Shown: positions 38,800 to 51,937, counted from the first letter of the stretch. The stretch: 64,000 bases of DNA from Climacium dendroides (GCA_950106755.1 OX467091.1:5039538-5103537), one strand, 5' to 3'. Program-made: numbers and translations. The notes: generated by a model not told the origin, from the sequence alone.

Positions 38800-39140
38800 T
38801 TTTAAGTGGTTGGAAATGGGTCGCCTGCCCTCCTGTCCTCCACATATGTCCAACAGTTGCTTATGAGAACAGTTATGGGTGTCTTTTGCCTTCAATCAAT
38901 AATAAAAAAAAAAACAGAAACCAACACAGAAACAAAACAACAAACTGCAGATCTGGCTCTGGGACCCAAAAATCTCTGTCCTCATCAGGAGGGGGGGGGA
39001 GCCTTCTCGTCGCTCCTCAGCCTTTTCTTGCCATTGAAGGTGCCTGCCTGCGGGGGCGATACAAATTAGGCTTCGGTCGCGCGATCGGTCAGAAGACAAG
39101 GCCCCCGACACACACGACAGGACAGACTGCAGTAACTTAA
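38800..39140. other. GC-rich island, content unknown
   Basis: This stretch is clearly richer in G and C, with several CG sites (near 39060-39090) and a G-run at about 38990. Open frames exist on both strands but none resembles a known protein. Part of it ('cagttgcttatgagaacag') resembles 33244-33275, suggesting a less decayed repeat. Confidence 0.35.
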
Positions 39141-39540
39141 GTTCCGTTTTTTAAAGTTTTGTGCTGAACAAGCTCTCAGCCATTCTTCTTTTTTTTTTTA
39201 TAAAAAAACTTTTTTTTTTTTTGAAACATTTTTGTTTGATGGGAATTTCGACAGCACAGTGAGTGGCAGTCTTTTGGGCCTGTTAAGGAAGGCACTTGAT
39301 TGCCCACTGATCGACTGAGGAATTGATCTCACGTCGAGGTGTATGTTTGCCAGCCCATGAGTGGGCTGACCCCAATTTGTGGCAGAGGCCCATGGGAACA
39401 AAAAAATATCTGATTTCCGCCACGAGCAAGTGATCTCGTGAGCAACCCCCAAATTCGGACATCGAAAATTTTGCCGAATGCGCAAATGAGGCAATAAGGG
39501 AGGAGGTTCGGAAATCGCCCACCTAAGCGCTGAAAAAACT

Positions 39541-39815
39541 TAAGTTTGGGGGAGGCCGGGAGCTTCTTGAAACCATTTTCAGTCAATTTTCCTTGAAAGA
39601 CAAGTGGAATTGGCATCTAACCCAAGTCGTTTCATCTTTTTCGGAGCTTCCTGGAATTAGTTATGAAATTTCAAAGTTGGAATGACATAGGGCTCTGTCA
39701 TCGCCCACCTCCTCAAATGCACACCGTTTGTACACTGTTGAAGGCTATGCAAAAGCAACATGTACACATAGTGTAGATTTGAGGATGTGGGCGGTTTGAG
39801 GGCGAGTACTATTAT
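39541..39815 (+). repeat. GC-richer copy of the 15541 repeat
   Basis: Aligned with 15541-15815. It retains many CG dinucleotides that are TG or CA in the other copy, so it is the younger or less methylated version. Non-coding. Confidence 0.8.
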
Positions 39816-40675
39816 TATCATTTTTTTAGTGAAGCCTGGGACGAGTTGACAATTGCACAATGACAACCCCAGAATGTTTTTTTTTGGATGTTGGGGCTTT
39901 AATTCCTGTGGCTATTATTTCTGTTTTTTTTTTCTTCCAGTTGGTGGAGTGAGCGAGGGACGACGTGCAACTAGGAATGCTCAGGCTGGGTCAGAATGTA
40001 ATAAATTCATAGAAATCCTTCCATATCCAGCAGTCCATCATTTCGTGTACTTTCATGTATCATATAAGGTAAGGTGAAAACACTCAAAAACGTCAAAAAT
40101 TAGCCATTCAAGAGAAATGATGGATGGGAGGCAGCTTTTCTAGAGTAGAGAAGAAAAAAAAACATTTTTGTGGTGTCGTGAATTCTTTTTTTGAAAAAAA
40201 TGTTAAATAAGAAGACATGATGAATTCTCAAAGTGGAACTTCCTAGGCCATTGAAATCATCACATAGCATGATCGTGATATTGAAATTGATAGGATCGAC
40301 AATCGATCGATCGCGGTTTAGTACCAAGGGAACAATTTGGTTGTGCTTTTGGGGAGTGATTTCAATAGAAATCTACTTGTGAAGAATGTGTATGTGGATA
40401 CGAGGGTTTTTATTTTTATTTTTTGAAATATATGACATTCAAGGGGTTGTAATGAGGATTGACACAGACACATACACAGAGATGGGTTTGGGGATTTTTC
40501 GCCTTGTCGAGGTGACTACACCTTAAATCACGCACTTTCTAAAACTGCATAGGCTAGATTCTTGCCTAAAATGTACTTCCCACTATGATTCATGGTTAGT
40601 TATCTTGAAACTTATTTTCAAAACTGTAAAAATTCATAGTTTATTCATATGGTGTCAAAAAAAATGCATTCTTAA

Positions 40676-41647
40676 CCCCAAAGTGACATTCAATATCCAA
40701 GGTTCAAAAACATCATTGCTTTTGAAGCTCTATAAGTCTAGATATCTTCAAGTTATACAAATCTCAACCGTACAATCTTGTATTGTATATGTTTTAGATG
40801 ATATGTACAAAATTTGAAGTCATTTGGCCATACAGATTGCAAGATCATAATGTTTCAGTGTCAAAAATAGATGCTGAAATTTTCCCCAAAACACATTTGG
40901 AGGTGAAATTTGTTTTCTAAATCTACTCAAATGAAAAAACTTTACACTACCAAATGATTCAAAACTAGTATACAAACACATTGGTGAATTTTTTTCATTC
41001 AATCGACTCATTGTGTCTAAAAAACAACTTTGAAATGTCAAAAAACAACAAGAAAAATTGCAAAAAACACATCTAAGACTGAACCTCCTCCTCCTAGAAT
41101 GCTTCTCACTCACTCATTACTTCTTGGATTGACATGAGATTTTTGCCTCACAAACGTGACTAGTATGCGCAACTTTTCCAAAAAAATTTATTGGAAATGG
41201 ACTTTGTATGAAGAAGATATAGGCCGCTGAAGTTCACTCTACTTCCAAAATGCCAGGATGTTGAACTTCGAATTGCTCCCAAAACATTCACAACAACTTG
41301 GATTGACATGAAAATTTTACCACAATAACTAGACTTCAAGGAGAACAAAATCCAACAAGTTTTTTTTATTGAAAATGAATGTTTTACAAAAGAGATCCAA
41401 GCCCCTGAAGTTGCAACCCTAAATGCAGTTTGGTGAACTCAAATTGAAGCTGTGAACTTCAATTGGTCCTCCAAAACTCAGTACATCTTGGATTGATTTG
41501 AAATATTTGCCACGCAAACTAGAGGGGAGAACACAGCTTTCCCAACAAGTTTTATTGAATTTGGACCTTAGATGCAAAAGTTACAATACTTTGAATTGGA
41601 CTTCAAATTGTGTGAGGACACTTTCTATCCTCTTTGTCATTTTGGGA
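40676..41647 (+). mobile_element. TTAA-flanked non-coding element, 972 bp (copy 2)
   Basis: Bounded by TTAA at 40672-40675 and 41648-41651, with ends CCCCAAAGTGACA and, inverted, TCCCAAAATGACA. It is nearly the same as 32178-33146. The corresponding place in unit 2 (about 47383-47410) reads CATTC-TTAA-AGAACCTG with no element. Confidence 0.88.
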
Positions 41648-42935
41648 TTAAAGAACCTGAAATCCCCTATTGGCTTCTAACAAGATCTTATTAGAAGTTT
41701 TTCAATATAATAATAAAAATCATGTTAAATTATTTATTTGTACAACTTTAAGTGTAGTTATTTTTAATAATTTTTTAATATTAAATAATTTTTTATATTT
41801 ATTCATTAAAATATTTTTTATTTTTTGAATTATTTTAGTTAATTAATTCATTATTTGTTTGTTTGTTACATTGAGATCTCCTAGATCGTGCATCCCCTAG
41901 TCGCATGCTTAGTACTGTTGGAAAGCTCTCAGCAAAGAGGGATGCACGGTCTTTGTTCAGTGGTAGTCCAACTCATGGTGTAAAAATTGTTGTCATTTTT
42001 TGAAGTTCCAAGGAACTAGAAAATTAGAAAACTACTTTTACTTTTGTTTTGACCATGACAACGGCACAAGGCACACTAGACGTTCCTATGAATCTTCAGT
42101 AGTTGAGATGGATGTTTTTGCCATGTCATTCCCACTGTTTTAATTTTCGCTGCAGTTCAGCGGCAGCAGCGAGGCTTTGTCCGCTTCCCTTGTTCTCTGC
42201 CAGTGCCGGACAAGCCATAGAATGTATTGCGCATTAAATTAACTAAAATAGTTGGTAAAATGGGGGGATGGAAGCGCCCAATCCTTCAATGGCTTGCCTG
42301 CCAGGGGTCAACCCAATGCTGCCCATCCTTCAGGTGCAAAAGATTAAAGTGGGGGCCCAAAATTAAAGTGGTACTCCATCCACAGTCCGGGGAGATTTTT
42401 AGCTTAACCGGCTAAAATCCTACATTTGTTGAGACCAAACGGTTGCTTGAAGCATTCTCTCGACTAGACCTTTATAAAATAGAGACTATTCTCTGATTTT
42501 CCTCTTAAATGATCGGGTTTTTTTCAAAGATTTTGAAATCCATTCGAAAATTCTCAAAATCAACCGGCTAGCTCGTAACTAAATGCCGGTACTCCCCATA
42601 CATTGACTCCATCGACAAAAATTGTCCATGTGACTCAAAAATAAATAAATAAAATTATTTAAAAAAATTTAAGTGGTACCAGTGAATTTGCAGTCCAGTA
42701 CGATGAGAGGAGGGGGGTTGTTTTGTCACTAGGACCAACCCTGGGCTAAATACCAGATTAGTGCTGGATACCATGTTCTTATTAGAAATTTAAAAAAAAT
42801 TGGAACAGTGAGGATTATACTGAACAGTGGGAGTCAAAGACATGCTGGCATGATTTGCATGAACAACAAAAGCTGACCGTCACTAACTTATTGGAATGGA
42901 AGGACGAAGAAAAAAAAAAGAGAGAATAAACTTAA

Positions 42936-43157
42936 CCCTTAAATGATGGACTGGTGACCTTGAAAATCATCCATTTTGATACCCTGGGAATCATTGGTTT
43001 AAGAGAATTTAAAAGCATTCATTGGAGGTCAAAGTACTGTAGAAGATCTTTCCTTTCCACACAAAATTTTGAAGATGAATAGTTGCACTTCTGTCCTACA
43101 CTAAAAGATTCTCTTGTCATCTATCAAATGCCAAACATCTATCTTGACGTTGAAGGG
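42936..43157. mobile_element. TTAA-flanked MITE-like element, 222 bp
   Basis: It starts CCCTTAAATG after TTAA (42932-42935) and ends GTTGAAGGG before TCAA, a mutated TTAA shared with the next element. Related segments lie at about 45095-45318 and 48382-48624. Non-coding. Confidence 0.6.
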
Positions 43158-43161
43158 TCAA

Positions 43162-43305
43162 CCCTATTGAAGGATGCAACCCTTACAAGACGAAGGCAAA
43201 GGTAGTCGCCAAAATTATTATGGACAAATAGGTGCATTCGCTTTTTCTAGAGTTAATAGTGAAGTTGTCCATTGGATTACCATGGTTTGTAGTGTCTTTA
43301 TAGGG
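43162..43305. mobile_element. 144-bp TTAA MITE, copy 1 of 4
   Basis: Ends CCCTATTGAAGG and, inverted, CCCTATAAAGAC; TTAA follows at 43306. Other copies are 45323-45463 (141 bp), 48629-48770 (142 bp) and 52246-52389 (144 bp). The constant length and the TTAA-type flanks support a real element family. Confidence 0.75.
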
Positions 43306-43526
43306 TTAACTTACTATCCAACTTGTTGCTTGGAGAGTTGTAAAAACCCAATTAGAGTATTGTGCACCGACAACACAAATTTGATCGGTAAGGGGGGGAG
43401 GGTGTTCAATCATTTTGTGGCCATGAAGTACAAGGTGGATCTAGGGTAGAATGGGGTCCAAATCATGAGATTTGAAGAGCTTTAACAAACACAATTTTTG
43501 CCTATTTTTAAAACCTTATTAGAGTC

Positions 43527-43655
43527 AGCTTCCATGTGGAGTCATAGTCAATGAAGCCCACCAATCAATGGTGGAATGGAAGTCTAATTTTGCTAGAGTC
43601 TTCATTCTACAGTTGATCCATGGACTTCATTACCCTTGACTCTACATGGAAGCCA
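43527..43655. repeat. Hairpin within the duplicated unit
   Basis: CTTCCATGTGGAGTCATAG at 43531 pairs with its reverse complement near 43620-43655, giving a stem of about 35 bp with mismatches. It is repeated at about 49012-49140; a third copy near 45708 keeps only the left arm. Confidence 0.7.
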
Positions 43656-44033
43656 TCTTTTAGAAGATTGTTGACCTTCTAGACAATCACCAGCTACATT
43701 TGTTGTGTATTGACACTCAAACTTAACCATTTTAAGTGGTTTATCTTTTTCATCATACCTTTGCAAAATACTAGGTTTCCACAACCTAACTAAAGGTAAG
43801 TTTGTACTTAGCATTGTGAAATAATGACTCTCGAAAAAATAGCAACACTATAAGATACTTGGTAGGACCCTTCTTGCTTAATAGGCTTGGGAGATACTAC
43901 AACTTGATTGTCCATATATATATTAGCTTGTAAATGTTCATACCTGAGGGACTATCATTGATGCCCCTCCCCCTCACTCACCTCAATTTCAATTGAAGTC
44001 TATTTGCTTTTTGTTCCAACACATCATGAACAT

Positions 44034-44217
44034 GCTCGCATGTGAGTTTTGAACACATATATATAGAAAGATATACTACAACCATTGAAGTTGGTTATAA
44101 TATAAACACTTATAATATAGATACCTACATCATAGTTGAACTATAGTCATAGAAGGTTTCTATAATACAAATACCTATAACGTAGGTGTAGTCTTCTAGG
44201 CTCATAGGCTCATGCTT
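44034..44217. mobile_element. GCATGTGAG-family MITE copy
   Basis: The left end GCTCGCATGTGAG and right end GGCTCATGC resemble the termini of the 25846 element. The interior has the same 'tatagatacc' and 'atacctata' units. Confidence 0.6.
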
Positions 44218-44621
44218 TTAGGCTTACATAATAGCAACCCTCTTTCTTGCACTTCCAAAGCCCATGCCCACACATCAAGTGCAAGTCATACCAAGAACTT
44301 CTCCACTAACCCTCATGATCTAAAATTTTCACAACAATTGTCATCAGATTTGTCTCCCGACTTGCATCCCTCCTACCAATGTGATTCGTGTCGATAGTTT
44401 TCAACTCCCCCATTTGACCAATCATAACTTAGTCCTAATTTTGGACCATATAAATCACTACCAGCAAACCTCTTGCTCATTTTGTGGGCAGTTTTTTTGA
44501 GCAATCCCATGATTACGTAGGTTTCTATGCATAATCATGGATTATGGATTTTTCATCCACAACTTTTGTCTTGAACCCATTCTTCACGTAATTGCAGTTT
44601 CCTCACAATAGTTCTCATCAT

Positions 44622-44703
44622 CATGCATTTTGGGAGAAAAAAAAAGCCTCCTTGTTGGATTTTGCCCTCCTCGTTAGCCCCTTTTTTTTCCTTCCAAAAT
44701 GCA
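44622..44703. repeat. Hairpin with CATGCATTTTGG arms
   Basis: Inverted arms CATGCATTTTGG and CCAAAATGCAC, continued by A-run against T-run, enclose about 40 bases. It is duplicated at 50086-50183 in unit 2. Confidence 0.7.
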
Positions 44704-45034
44704 CAATGACAAGAGGCATTGTTCTATACATCCTCTCTAATTTATGTGCACCAGGATTCCTCATTTTAGTAGAACAATCGCCATAAAAGCTTCCGCTTCA
44801 ATCTTTGTTAAGTTATGTAGGGTTTGGGTACAAGGATGTAGAATTGAAAGGGAGGGGATTTGTGCCTGAAGATTGAAATTGCTATGGCAGATTCAATTGC
44901 AAAGCTTTAGGAAGCACGGATTATGGTTTAGGGTGTTCTTTCTACCCTAAACTAAAACTCCTCGTAACTTTCATCTCATTAATCGTAATGGAATGATTCA
45001 AAGCTTTTCAAGTATATATAAATCTAAAGATCCA

Positions 45035-45970
45035 ATTTCAAAAAACTTATTGGAATGGAAGGGAGAAGGAAAAAATAAAAATAAAAATAAACTTAACCCT
45101 TAAATGACAGATTGGTGATCGTGAAAATCATCCATTTTGATACCTTGGGAATCATTGGTCTAAGAGAATCTAAAAGCATTCATTGGAAATCAAAGTACTA
45201 TAGAAGATCTTCCCTTTCCACACGAAATTTTGAGGATGAATAGTTGCACTTTTGTCCTACACTAAAAGATTCTCTTATCATCTATCAAATGCCAAACATC
45301 TATCTTGACAATGAAGGGTCAACCCTAAAAAGTGCAACCCTTACAAGACAAAGACAAAGGTAGTCACCAAAATTATTATGGACAAATAGGTGCATTCGCT
45401 TCTTCTAGAGTTAATAGTGAAGTCATCCATTGGACCACTATGGTTTGCAACATCTTTATAGGGTTAACTTGCTATCCAACTTGTTGCTTGGAGAGTTGTA
45501 AAATTTGCAAAAATCCAATTAGAGCATCATGCACACGCAACACAATAAATTTGATTAGCCGAGAGGGCTAATGTGTGCGTGTATTCAATCATCTTGTAGC
45601 CATGAAAGACAAGGTGGACCTAGGGCACGATGGGGGTCAAAGTCATGACATTTTGAAGAGCCCTACCGGGCATAATTTTTGCCTATTTTTTGGACCTTAT
45701 TAGAGTCAGCTTCCATGTGGAGTCATGGTCAATAAAGCCCACCGATCAATGGTAGAATGGAACTCTGATTTTTTGGAGTCTCCAAGTTATACCCCTCATT
45801 TTTTTTAAAGTAGAGCTTCCACTTTTTCTTTTTAAAGTTATTCAGGGTTTGGGTACAAGGATGTAAAATTGAAAGGGAGGGAATTTGTAGGGAATTCTGA
45901 AGATTGAAATTGCTATGGCAGATTTAACTGCAGACCTTTCGGAAGCACGAATTATGGTTTTGGGTGTTCT
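45035..45970 (+). repeat. Extra internal copy inside unit 1
   Basis: This block is absent from unit 2. Its first part repeats 42890-43560 (including the 144-bp MITE at 45323) and its last part repeats 44810-44950. It arose by a further partial duplication with deletion of the middle. Confidence 0.75.
45323..45463. mobile_element. 144-bp TTAA MITE, copy 2 of 4
   Basis: 141 bp between TCAA (45319-45322) and TTAA (45464-45467), with the same interior 'caccaaaattattatggac' as the copy at 43162. Confidence 0.75.
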
Positions 45971-48628
45971 CTTGTGATCAATGAATCTCTGCAATTAAAT
46001 CGGTTGTTCGTCATGGATTTTTTCAATTAATTTCTTCTCAATCTTTGTTTTGTATCTGATCTGCTGTGGAATCGGTTGAGGCTTTGTAGTTTTTTAAAAA
46101 AAATAAGTAGAATGAAAGCCTAGAGGTGATGGTCAAAAATAGCAACACCGTTCTTTTTCTAATGGATGTCGATGGGGGCCATTACAAAAGAGCACCCCTA
46201 AAATCCTCGGATGTTCATTTTAGCTTGATTTTGTATTTATGTATAAGTTGATAGTTATTCTATTGCCATTGCAAGTGATGCAATGCATCTAGAACAAAGA
46301 TTGGTGTTATCTTCGTGCCATCTCCACCTCCATGTAGGTTCAGGGGCTAAAAGAGCTAGTTTGTATGAACACGCTTTCTATAAGAGCTATAAAACAGTGA
46401 TCTTGGTTGCAACTTAGTATTAAGTGCAAACATACCTCAAAGGAATAAAAAAAAACTCTAGTCCAAAGTCCAAAGAAGGGAAGGAATTTGCACACTTCAA
46501 ACAACAAATGAAAGACATTTACTTACCAATTTCAAGGGAAAGTACATTTTATGTGAAAGACAAAAAAGAACATGTGAAAGAAGGAAATAAAAATGGCTTC
46601 TATATCACTTGAAAGACAACTAATATTAACCCATGACACAGCATTAAAATAAAAATACAAGTGTTATGTCAAGTTGCCTTGGTTGTTGTGTCATGTGAGT
46701 CCAGCTATGGCCCATGAAGGTTGCATGTTTCAAAAAAATAATTAAAATGCAAGTGACCAAATGAATATAAAATGAGGGAGAAACTTAGGTATAAGTTTAG
46801 GTTAGAATAAGCCTTCATCTAATCACCTTATCCTCTCTAGGAAAACTTCTCATTAATTACTATGCTACTAGTTGAAAGTGATTTCTAACGCTTAGCTAAA
46901 TAATGCAAGCACCCTTGTAACCTTCAAATTTTGGACTGAAGAATTGAAGGGCACTTTACACTGTGGCCTAAAGTTGAGAAGCCATTGATTTTCACCAATT
47001 GAATTGCACAAAAATCAAGAAATCAATAATTTGATTAGTGGAAATTAGCAACGTCTTGACCTTTTGTTGCATTGTAAAATGCCCCTAATTGAAAGTTGTG
47101 AGAATCTGAGAATTGCAATGAAGGTGTCACTTTGGAAGCTTAGAAAAAGGTGCCATAATTGCATTATAGGAAGATTACGGTCATGGTTTGGTTTGGGTTT
47201 ATTGAGTGCTCATTAAAAGAAGGTACAATAGCCTTCACAAAGTAATTGCACCTAATAGTGAGCCCTTTTTAAAATGACCCTTATAAATTCTTGCATGAAA
47301 TGTATTGCCATTTTTCATAGGAGACTAGGGGTGCTTTTAGGTACTCCTATTTTCAACACTTCAAAAATTCATAATCTATTCATATAGTGTCCATTCTTAA
47401 AGAACCTGAAAAAATTCAATATAATAATAATAAAACCATGTTAAATTAATTATTTGTATAATTTTAAATATAGTTACTTTAAACAATATTTTTTTAATAT
47501 TAAATAAATCTTTATATCCATTCATTAAAATAATTTCATTCATTCATTCATTCATTTTATTTACTTATTTGTTATGTTGAGATCTCCTAGATCGTGCATC
47601 CCTTAGTCTCATGCTTAATACCATTGGAAAGCTCTCAGCAAGGAGGGATGCACAGACATTGCTCTGCAGTGGTCCAACTCATGGTGTGAAAGTTGATGCC
47701 ATTTTTTGAAGTTTCAAGGACCTAAATAAAATTAGAAAAACTACTTTTACTTTCGTTTTGACCATGGCAACGGCACAAGGCACACTACACATTCCTATGA
47801 ATCTTCAGTTGAGATGGATGCTTTTGCCATGTCATTTTAATTTTCGCTGCAGTTCAGCGGCAGCAGCGAGGCTTTGTCCGCTTCCCTTGTTCTCTGCCAG
47901 TGCCGGACAAGCCATAGAATGTATTGCGCATTAAATTAACTAAAATAGTTGGTAAAATGGGGGGATGGAAGCGCCCAATCCTTCAATGGCTTGCCTCCCA
48001 GGGGTCAACCCAATGCTGCCCATCCTTCAGGTGCAAAAGATTAAAGTGGGGGCTCAAAATTAAAGTGGTACTCCATCAACAGAAATGGTCCATGTGATTC
48101 AAAAGAAAATTTTAAAAATTTTAAAAAATAAATTTAAGTGGTACCAGTGAATTTGCAGTCCAGTATACAAACAGGGGATGAGAGGAGGGGGCTAAATACC
48201 AGATTAGTGCTGGATACCATGTTCTTATTTAAATTAAAAAAAAATTGGAGCAGTGAGGATCATACTGAACGGTGGGAGTCAAAGACATGCTGGCATGATT
48301 TGCATGAACAACAAAAGCTGACCGTCACTAACTTATTGGAATGGAAGGGAGGAGAAAAAAAAAAGAGAGAAAAAACTTAACCCTTAAATGACGGATTGGT
48401 GACCATGAAAATCATCCATTTTGATACCTTGGGAATCATTGGTCTAAGAGGATCTAAAAGCATTTATTGGAAGTCAAAGTACTGTAGAAGATTTCCCCTT
48501 TCCACACGAGAATAGTTGCACTTCTATCCTACACTAAAGTGATGAATAGTTGCACTTCTGTCCTACACTAAAAGATTCTCTTGTCATCTATCAAATGCCA
48601 AGTATCTATCTTGACGTTGAAGGGTCAA

Positions 48629-48770
48629 CCCTATAAGGATGCAACCCTTACAAGACAAAAGCAAAGGTAGTCACCAAAATTATTATAGACAAATAGGTGC
48701 ATTCGCTTTTTCTAGAGTTAATAGTGAAGTCGTCCATTGGATCACCATGGTTTGCAGTGTCTTTATAGGG
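48629..48770. mobile_element. 144-bp TTAA MITE, copy 3 of 4
   Basis: 142 bp, TCAA on the left and TTAA (48771-48774) on the right; the unit 2 counterpart of 43162-43305. Confidence 0.75.
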
Positions 48771-49521
48771 TTAACTTACTATCCACCTTGTTGCTTGGAG
48801 AGTTGTAGAATTTGTAAAAATCCAATTAGAGTATTGTGTACCGACAACACAACAAATTTGATTGGTTAAGGGGGGCCGGGGGGGAGGGTGTTCAATCATT
48901 TTGTGGCCATGAAGCACAAGGTGGATCTAGAGTAGGATGGGGTCAAAGTCATGAGATTTGAAGAGCTCTAACAAACACAATTTTTGCCTATTTTTTTGGC
49001 CTTATTAGAGTCGGCTTCCATGTGGAGTCATAGTCAATGAAGCCCACCAATCAATGGTGGAATGGAACTCTAATTATTTTAGAGTCTTCATTCTACAATT
49101 GATCCGTAGACTTCACTAGCCCTAGCTCCACATGGAAGCCATCTTTTAGAAGATTGTCGACCTTTTAGAGAGTCACCAACCACATTGATTGTGTATTGAC
49201 ACTCAAACTTGACCATTTTAAGTGGTTTATCTTTTTCAACATACCTTTGCAAAATACTAGGCTTCCACAACCTACCTAAAGGTAAGTTTGTACTTAGCAT
49301 TGTGAAAGAATGACTCTTGAAAAAATAACAACACTGTAAAATACTTGGTAGGACCCTTCTTGCTTAATAGGCTTGGGGAATAATACAACTTAACTGTCCA
49401 TACATATATTAGCTCGTAAATGTTCATACCTGAGGGACTATCATTGATGCCCCTCCCCCTCACTCACCTCAAATTTAGTTGAAGTCTGCTTGCTTTTTGT
49501 TCCAACGCATCATGAACATGT

Positions 49522-49703
49522 GAGCATGTGAGCTTTGAACACATATATAGAGAGAGATATACTACAACCATTGAAGTTGCTTATAATGTAAACACTTATA
49601 ATATAGATACCTACATCATAGTTGAACTATAGTCATAGAAGGTTTCTATAATACAAATACCTATAACATAGGCGTATAGTCTTCTAGGCTCATAGGCTCA
49701 TGC
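49522..49703. mobile_element. GCATGTGAG-family MITE copy (unit 2)
   Basis: Starts GAGCATGTGAGC and ends GGCTCATGC; counterpart of 44034-44217. Confidence 0.6.
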
Positions 49704-50085
49704 TTTTAGGCTTACATAATAACAACCCTCTTTTTTGCACTTCCAAAGCCCATGCCCACACATCAAGTGCAAGTCAATCCTCATGATCTAAAATTTTCAC
49801 AGCAATTGTTGTCAGATTTGTCTCTCGACTTGCATTCCTCCTACCAATGTGATTCATGTCGATAGTTTTCAACTCCCCCATTTGACCAATCGTAACTTAG
49901 TCCTAATTTTGGACCATATAAATCACTACCAGCAAACCTCTTACTTATTTTGTAGGCAGGGTTTTTGGTGCAATCCCATGATTACGTAGGTTTCTACGCA
50001 TAATCATGGATTATGGATTTTTCATCTACAACTTTTGTCTTGAACCCATTCTTCACCTAATTGCAGTTTCCTCATAGTAGTTCTT

Positions 50086-50183
50086 GTCATCATGCATTTT
50101 GGGGGGGGGGGGGAAAAAGCCTCCTTGTTGGATTTTGCACTCCTCATTAGCCCCCTTTTTTTCCTTCCAAAATGCACGATGAC
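50086..50183. repeat. Hairpin, unit 2 copy
   Basis: GTCATCATGCATTTT at 50086-50100 pairs with AAAATGCACGATGAC at 50169-50183. The loop contains a poly-G run. Confidence 0.75.
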
Positions 50184-50578
50184 AAGAGGCATTGTTCTAT
50201 ACATCCTCTCTAATTTATGTGCACAAGGATTCCTCATTTTAGTAGAGCAATCGCCATAAAAGCTTCCGCTTCTTTGTTAAGTTATGTAGGGTTTGGGTAC
50301 AAGGACGTAGAATTGAAAGGGAGGGGATTCATGTCTGAAGATTGAAATTGCTATGGCAGATTCAACTGCAAAGCTTTAGGAAGCACGGATTATGGTTTAG
50401 GGTGTTCTCTCTACCCTAAACTAAAACTCCTCGTAACTTTCATCTCATTAATCGTAATGGAATGATTTAAAGCTTTTCAAGTATATATAAATCTAAAGAT
50501 CCAATTTCAATTTTTTTTCAATGAATCTCTACAATTAAATCGGTTGTTCATCATGGATTTTTTTCAATTAATTTCTTC

Positions 50579-50788
50579 TCAATCTTTATTTTGTACCTTA
50601 TTTGTTGTGAAATCGGTTGAGGGATTTTCAGTTGAATTCGATTTCCAAATTTTCATTAAACCACAATTGAAGGCACGAATTGGAAGTTCTTTTAGGAGCT
50701 GAGCTAGATCACATTCTTCCCCTGCTTGCTCTAGGGTTTGAGGTAAGTGACTTGAAGCCATTGCGTCGTCTTCATAAATTTGCATCAT
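50579..50788 (-). pseudogene. Exon-like open frame, unknown (possible captured gene fragment)
   Basis: A 69-codon frame on the minus strand with an internal Met and sequence such as LPQTLEQAGEECDLAQLL. It is followed by a donor-like AATAAG-GTACAA. Composition is more gene-like than its surroundings, and the central 185 bp is missing from unit 1. I do not recognise the family. It may be a decayed or captured 5' exon. Confidence 0.25.
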
Positions 50789-51937
50789 TTATCGTGTTGG
50801 AATTCTAGGCTTTGTAGTTTAAAAAAAAAAAGTAGAACGAAAACCTAGAGGTGATGGTCAAAAATAGCAACACCGCTCTTTTTCTAATGGGTGTCGATGG
50901 GGGCCATTACAAAAGAGCACCCCTAAAATCCTTAGATGTTCATTTTAGCTTGATTTTGTATTTATGTATAAGTTGATAGTTATCCTATTGTCATTGCAAG
51001 TGATGCAGTACATCTGGAACAAAGATTGGTGTTATCTTCATGCCATCTCCACCTCCATCTAAAAGAGCTAGTTTGTATGAACATGCTTTCTACAAGAGCT
51101 ACAAAACAGTGATCTTGGCTGCAACTTAGTATTAAGTGCAAACATACCCCAAAGGAATAAAAAAAACTCTAGTCCAAAGTCCAAAGAAGGGAAGGAATTT
51201 GCACACTTCAAACAACAAATGAAAGACATTTACTTACCAATTTCAAGGGAAGGTGCATTTTATGTGAAAGACAAAAACGAGCATGTGAAAGAAGGAAATA
51301 AAAATGGCTACTATATCACTTGAAAGACAACTAATATTAACCCATGACACAGCATTAAAATAAAAATACAAGTGTTATGTCAAGTTGCCTTGGTTGTTGT
51401 GTCATGTGAGTCTAGCTACGGCCCTTGAAGGTTGTATGTTTCAAAAAAATAATTAAAATGCAAGTGACCAAATGAATATAAAATGAGGGAGAAACTTAGG
51501 TATAAGTTTAGGTTAGAATAAGCCTTCATCTAATCACCTTATCCTCTCTAGGAAAACTTCTCATTAATTACTATGCTACTAGTTGAAAGTGATTTCTAAC
51601 GCTTAGCTAAATAATGCAAGCACCCTTGTAACCTTCAAATTTTGGACTGAAGAATTGAAGGGCACTTTACACTGTGGCCTAAAGTTGAGAAGCCATTGAT
51701 TTTCACCAATTGAATTGCACAAAAATCAAGAAATCAATAATTTGATTAGTGGAAATTAGCAACGTCTTGACCTTTTGTTGCATTGTAAAATGCCCCTAAT
51801 TGAAAGTTGTGAGAATCTGAGAACTGCAATGAAGGTGTCACTTTGGAAGCTTAGAAAAAGGTGCCATAATTGCATTATAGGAAGATTACGGTCATGGTTT
51901 GGTTTGGGTTTATTGAGTGCTCATTCAAAGGGGGTTC

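Larger units (their letters stand above)
40540..47205 (+). repeat. Segmental duplication, unit 1
   Basis: It matches unit 2 (47206-52720) in the same order over most of its length. Landmarks: the hairpin GATCGTGCATCCC at 41885, the GC-rich block AGCGGCAGCAGCGAGGC at 42158, the TTAA MITEs at 42936-43305, the hairpin at 44622, and a near-identical stretch at 46400-47200. Unit 1 differs by a 972-bp TTAA element at 40676, about 935 extra bases at 45035-45970, and loss of about 185 bp present at 50625-50810. No intact gene. Confidence 0.85.

Noticed and set aside
47537..47560. ATTC microsatellite (also near 2199).
   Set aside because: Simple repeat without further interest.
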